This document shows positions 18,301 through 20,875 of a stretch of 20,875 nucleotides of DNA, in pieces (the first letter of the stretch is position 1; every line of letters starts with the position of its first letter). Location: NCBI GenBank assembly GCA_900088475.1, contig FLMG01001886.1:1838-22712 (forward strand), read 5' to 3'. The notes below the pieces were generated by a model, which worked only from the letters and a program-made list of their open reading frames with translations, was not told where the DNA came from and ran no database searches. This DNA comes from Hyphochytrium catenoides. Its lineage: Eukaryota; Sar; Hyphochytriomycetes; Hyphochytriales; Hyphochytriaceae. The translations under genes were made by a program, and so were the position numbers.

Positions 18301-19077
18301 GTGGCCGGAGTCACTGCTGCTTACGCTGGCAAGAACACTTTCACCTTGTCTACCGACACAGGCGAAATTGCCGTAGGAGATGTTCTCTACTTTCAAGGAC
18401 AGCATTTCCATGTTGTCAAGGTTGCTGCCGGAGTTATTACTACTGCAGAGACCATTGACGGTATGGTCGATCCAACGCTTACTAGCCATTTGACCCGCTT
18501 CCCAGCCGCTCCTCCTCTTGCCCCTATCTTCCGCGTGAAGGGAGAGAGAGTACCAATCTCCGTTGGTACAAATATCAGGAGCTGCGAAGTCGTAGAGGCG
18601 ATCGTGGGAACTAGCCTTGTAAAGGTCCAAGATTGTAAGGAGGGGGCTTCTGCTCTGACAGTGAAGGCAGGCTTCTCTTTCATTCTCTTCCGCACGCGCT
18701 ACCGGGTTGTGAGTGTTGCTACTCCAGGCGCACCTGGCACTTTTGAAGTCACTGTGGACAAGCCCTTCTATGGCATTCCTCTCTATGGCAAGCCTGACGA
18801 TCTTGCTAAACTCAATCATTACACGGAGGGAGCCGATGCTCTACATCCCTTGACGATGTATAGCCAAGATATCACATCCACGACATCGATAGGCGCAGAT
18901 AAGGTCAGAATGTACTTTTATGACGAGGAAAAGAACTCCCTGCCCAAGGAAACTGTGTACACCTTTGCGGCAGAGTGCTCTAACAGAGGCATCTGTGACC
19001 ATGCTACTGGGCAGTGCGACTGCTTCCAGGGCTACACAGGAGGTGTCTGCGCTACTCAGAACACTCTGGGCAGATAA
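15310..19077 (+). CDS. Large secreted EGF-like protein, single exon, 1255 aa
   Basis: Uninterrupted frame from ATG 15310 to TAA 19075-19077. Residues 1-18 are a clear signal peptide (hydrophobic FLLSFLLLLGSVAA, cleavage predicted just before EC). The first EGF module is C20-C47 with the CSGHGSC signature. The second is C105-C129 (CDRTTGHCNC, then GFDGNAC). The third, C134-C199, has a 38-residue insert between CSGHGTC and CVCDPGYSGAGC that contains LWDANATF. About 1000 residues of beta-rich, Gly/Thr/Val-rich sequence follow, with recurring motifs such as KGTQFVFHNTLYTV, VGDVLYFQGQHFHVV and AGFSFILFRTRYRVV. The last module is a fourth EGF (C1223-C1247), only eight residues from the end. There is no transmembrane segment or GPI-like tail, so it is predicted to be released or wall-associated. 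I associate this EGF architecture with algal and protist surface proteins; the function is unknown. The lack of introns contrasts with the neighbouring genes. Confidence 0.93.
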   Translation: MKQYFLLSFLLLLGSVAAECPNGCSGHGSCGARDMCTCYLSFMGNDCSELMCPFGRAHVDIPLGDLNMDGELTTEATVTNQMYPAGTAELYPDAADDEGHFYSECSSAGLCDRTTGHCNCFPGFDGNACHRTTCPGNGPSGPCSGHGTCHSIREMGQYFASSNTLFGVAEMPYPLDYNLWDANATFGCVCDPGYSGAGCEEQQCQYGIDPMYLNDGTPTFDRFQLFLDNTANQTTGSTAVLAGSFKLRVFDLWGDSYLTNKIEFQNVFSTQFTADELAAKIQAELIALPGSYFDSVEVLIPGTSDTSVKDIPKYTSVGAEGFQIAIVYKDIPGRHRLPELADIVYTARNDGYNLVVGAPYGRGELTDSFTTKAATTFAAVPIAADGEFTLNSALPASDPAVVAATNGGAQDTTSIYRWLKSGPSHFLGHIDSSNPTSLKLAYDTANSGMKIGSELYTSNSHPFDIVPSAALVKDWVVGDNTFTVAGDFRDRFRKGTQFVFHNTLYTVTKDAGVTETGSSRKEPSSIVTNRNTQDIPIIVPLAVVCDGISATVYPQTPVKNLRRHDRIEIEDDPAAPLVVYEVSSVSANGHIIKVKLISTDGSAVCTSFGAVALKGGEVLGPVAGITGSLNGTITLAEPYKATATPGDIIFLDGADLGPFGTFSQGITISTVEIEELEEGNTYFVIYGNTCIGTATETATKQTYCMTGVADVSGALLLEGDKMLSAGGGLELTLTSATPNTFFTNGVDPDAVTTAVPTYSAALCRSGGYSGKIICTVTPGVAAPETLKTNYYAAYGAFVTDQVDNFYTLTGYDYAGPQYLYIAGAVDEKITDVTVRSAAWTFIGSPPGALALDADYQIGPTNKRAMHGPTGGGTSTSVLTGGSGTVLSSLDYMYHYRYTHAKTVDTTKTYLLYTHFQYWLVSLSTVVTVDIPFTGSILSGADPSIHLKPITDDTALIRHDGTHTMLNFRTARGAASKSEPFVIYMVEPKQSSTVAYKAVAGVTAAYAGKNTFTLSTDTGEIAVGDVLYFQGQHFHVVKVAAGVITTAETIDGMVDPTLTSHLTRFPAAPPLAPIFRVKGERVPISVGTNIRSCEVVEAIVGTSLVKVQDCKEGASALTVKAGFSFILFRTRYRVVSVATPGAPGTFEVTVDKPFYGIPLYGKPDDLAKLNHYTEGADALHPLTMYSQDITSTTSIGADKVRMYFYDEEKNSLPKETVYTFAAECSNRGICDHATGQCDCFQGYTGGVCATQNTLGR

Positions 19078-19336
19078 GCAGAACAATCGGAGAGCTATTG
19101 AGGACGTCCCTTTCTTTCGCCTTTCTCGCTTTCTTCGTCGCTCTTCTGGTCGCACATGGCGGCCCTGAAGTGTGGAGAAAAGGGAGAGAACCGTAACTCT
19201 TTGCTCTCATGATCATCTCTCTTGCCCATGGTGGCTTCCTTTTATTATTTTGTGAACTCTGTCCCTGGCGTTGAAGCCGGTCTTAGCTGTAGGCAAAGGA
19301 AGAGGGCGAACATGATGTTATCTCTCTTGCTTCGAT

Positions 19337-19342
19337 AATAAA
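19337..19342 (+). terminator. Candidate poly(A) signal of the EGF-protein gene
   Basis: AATAAA 260 nt after the TAA. It is the first plus-strand AATAAA after the gene, so it is the likeliest signal. Motif only. Confidence 0.5.
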
Positions 19343-19602
19343 CTGTGGTCCCTGTTGGGTCGACGATGATAAAGATAATTGACCCTTGAACACCTATCCT
19401 CTCTCCAGATCTCCTCATAATTATCTCACTGCTCTACTTTTGCTGGTCACTCTATCTTCTTATAAATGTAGGCAATGGCTCAATAATTGTGCCTTCTTTT
19501 CCTCTTTCATGCGTCCTAATCCATCCTCAGTCATCGTTCATTAAGCTCTTGCTTTGTCTCCTCCTGACTATGAGTAGAGAGACGTCGCCCACACTACTCA
19601 GT

Positions 19603-19667
19603 GCTCTGAACTGCCACGAATGACCGTAAAAGCATTGCTCTGAATGGCACGAATGACAGTAAAAGTA
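19603..19667. repeat. 34-nt imperfect tandem duplication
   Basis: Two copies starting GCTCTGAA at 19603 and 19637. Both contain CACGAATGAC(C/A)GTAAAAG, with a few substitutions between copies. Confidence 0.85.
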
Positions 19668-19713
19668 GGACCAACAGCTTCTCGTGCCACAGTCGTTTCC
19701 GTGTATCGCCTCT

Positions 19714-19719
19714 TTTATT
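19714..19719 (-). terminator. Candidate poly(A) signal of the partial minus-strand membrane-protein gene
   Basis: TTTATT on the plus strand, so AATAAA on the minus strand, 222 nt past the stop codon at 19941. Motif only. Confidence 0.45.
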
Positions 19720-19857
19720 ATTCTGTGCCTGACTCTTGCGAAGTGTCATACGGGAAAGAGAACGAGCACGGTATGTGAGTACTTAGCGAGAGAGAAAAAC
19801 GGGGAAAGCGAGAGTATTGAGATGAATAAATAGACAAACAGATAGATAGAACAACAG

Positions 19858-19885
19858 GGAGAGAGAGAGAGAGAGAGAGAGAGAG
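19858..19885. repeat. (GA)14 microsatellite
   Basis: Perfect GA run just downstream of the partial minus-strand gene, between its stop and its candidate poly(A) signal, and so probably in the 3' UTR (CT-rich in the transcript). Confidence 0.9.
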
Positions 19886-19940
19886 CAAAGGTAGGAAATG
19901 ATCTCCCATTCAGTTTTGACAGTGCATATATATTTCGTTA

Positions 19941-20564
19941 TCATCTCATCCAGCTAGCAACAAGCATATAAACAGAGGTCGCGTGTGGGGATAGCTGTAG
20001 ATAAAGATAGTTCAAAAAGAAGCCCAACAAGCCCAAGAAGATGAGCCAAACAAGCTGGTGCTTTCTCTCTCCTTCTATCGCTCCAACGCTCTTGTGCTTG
20101 TCGAACTCGCCTACAACTTCGCCGGAGGTTATCTCTTCCTCATCGATGTCTACGCTCTTTCTTCTGCCTTCTAATGGGCAGAGTTGGACGCGGGACATAG
20201 TGCGAGACAATGCCTCCTCGAAGGTTGTGACCCGAGTTTCCTAGAGGTGGAAGTTGATTAAGAACCAGGGGAGAGAACCGAGAAAAGAAGAAGAAAGCGA
20301 GACAACGTGGGTCGTAGAGGAAACGGAGGAAATACGGATGAGATGCACTGCGCTCAGGTCAACATAGGCTTTTCTCGCCTCCCCCTTTTCAGTTCCTCAG
20401 CTCTTCTTCCCTCTCTGGCTGCATCGTCTTACCTCATAGAGTCTCAGAAAATCCACATATGACGCTCTAAAGAAGTCATAGAGTATCTCCATGAGATCTA
20501 CTAGCAACTTTCCTAGGTAACCGCGCAGGAATGCTGAGAAGATGGCTGGAATGTGGTCCACCCA
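19941..20564 (-). CDS. C-terminal part of a spliced membrane protein (5' end outside the window)
   Basis: Two exons join in phase 0. The penultimate exon is 20564-20433 (acceptor ACCCAG, donor GTAAGA) and encodes 44 residues from WVDHIPAIFSAF to DFLRLYE. The last exon is 20240-19941 (acceptor CACCTCTAG) and encodes 99 residues to a stop at 19941. Both frames are open, the splice sites fit, and the intron is 192 nt. The last exon has an acidic/basic linker (KSVDIDEEEITSG), then one strong transmembrane segment (LVWLIFLGLLGFFLNYLYLQ) and a 17-residue tail. The first exon is amphipathic and could be a membrane-surface or coiled region. No family was recognised. Upstream exons must lie to the right, because there is no start codon with a convincing N-terminus before the window ends. 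The penultimate exon's acceptor is the weaker call. Confidence 0.6.
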
Positions 20565-20832
20565 CTGGGTATCGGAGGTGCACCGCAGGAAGAGAGAAAG
20601 GACGTGAGAGAGAGGAAACAGCAGGTGTATGGAAAGACAACGTAGGATGGAGATAATTGGCTATGTTGCTGGAATGCCACCGGAGCATCGGGAGAATGAG
20701 AAGGCAGAGAAGGGGTTGAAATATGGAAAGATCGTCTCTCTATATATCTTAGGAAGGACAGAGAGGGAGCACGAAGATAGAGGAAGAAGTGGAAGAGAAA
20801 GAGAAAGTAGGACAAAGAGAGACACATACACA
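20565..20832 (-). other. Presumed intron (partial) of the membrane-protein gene
   Basis: Purine-rich on the plus strand, so CT-rich in the gene's sense direction, which suits a polypyrimidine-rich intron upstream of the acceptor at 20565-20566. Frames across it are Ser/Leu low-complexity. Confidence 0.45.
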
Positions 20833-20875
20833 CTGTGTGTGTGCGTTTCTGTGTGTGTGAGAGAGAGAGAGAGAG
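20833..20875. repeat. (TG)n followed by (GA)n at the right window edge
   Basis: An interrupted TG array (to about 20859) passes directly into a GA array that runs to the last base. It is a compound microsatellite whose right end is not seen. Confidence 0.9.

Larger units (their letters stand above)
19078..19940. other. Convergent intergenic region between the EGF gene and the next minus-strand gene
   Basis: Shared 3' flank of two tail-to-tail genes. It holds a plus-strand poly(A) signal near 19337, a minus-strand one near 19714, a 34-nt tandem duplication at 19603-19667 and a (GA)n array at 19858-19885. No gene was seen. Confidence 0.65.

Noticed and set aside
17584-18819. Antisense frames of 186 and 215 codons inside the EGF gene
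   Set aside because: Shadows of the long plus-strand coding frame; no domains, and the plus frame has signal peptide and EGF evidence.
1-20875. CRISPR arrays, tRNA and rRNA genes, bacterial operon signals
   Set aside because: No regularly spaced direct repeats with unique spacers, no recognisable T-loop or rRNA signatures; the spliced genes show this is eukaryotic DNA.

Overview
The window is nuclear DNA from a eukaryote, probably a microbial one. Coding sequence is broken by GT-AG introns, the genes are widely spaced, AATAAA-type poly(A) signals are present, and long (GA)n/(CT)n microsatellites run through introns and intergenic DNA. The extracellular EGF repeats of the form CSGHGxC ... CDRTTGxCxCxxGFxGxAC and W-DANATxGCVCDxGYxG resemble large secreted proteins I associate with algal and other protist lineages (stramenopile/alveolate type). 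That lineage is inference; I cannot name a species.

Layout, left to right. At 1-1513 there is microsatellite and unassigned DNA. At 1514-6053 (minus) lies an 11-exon gene that I rebuilt by hand. It encodes a secreted protein of about 522 residues with a signal peptide, about six kelch-type repeats, a Cys-rich segment and a terminal EGF module. Its promoter side and a 180-nt CT tract fill 6054-7080. No gene is supported at 7081-8120. At 8121-9291 (minus) is a PH-domain protein, probably two exons. From 9292 to 15309 I find no confident gene, but there are several hairpins, two TATA-like boxes, a short direct repeat and a 55-nt tandem repeat in a GA-rich block. At 15310-19077 (plus) is an intron-free 1255-residue secreted protein with EGF modules at both ends and a beta-rich middle. 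At 19941-20564 (minus) are the last two exons of a third spliced gene, which ends in a transmembrane segment and lacks its 5' end in this window. It converges on the EGF gene. The window ends in (GT)n/(GA)n.

How the genes relate. The kelch-EGF protein and the large EGF protein are both predicted to be secreted and both carry EGF modules, so both probably act outside the cell (surface, wall or adhesion). The sequence does not show that they are partners. The PH protein would be intracellular and lipid or membrane associated. The two EGF-bearing genes differ sharply in build: ten introns in a 1.57-kb CDS against none in 3.77 kb. In the kelch gene nine of ten introns are phase 1, and several sit at the same point of the kelch repeat. 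This is the most informative structural observation in the window.
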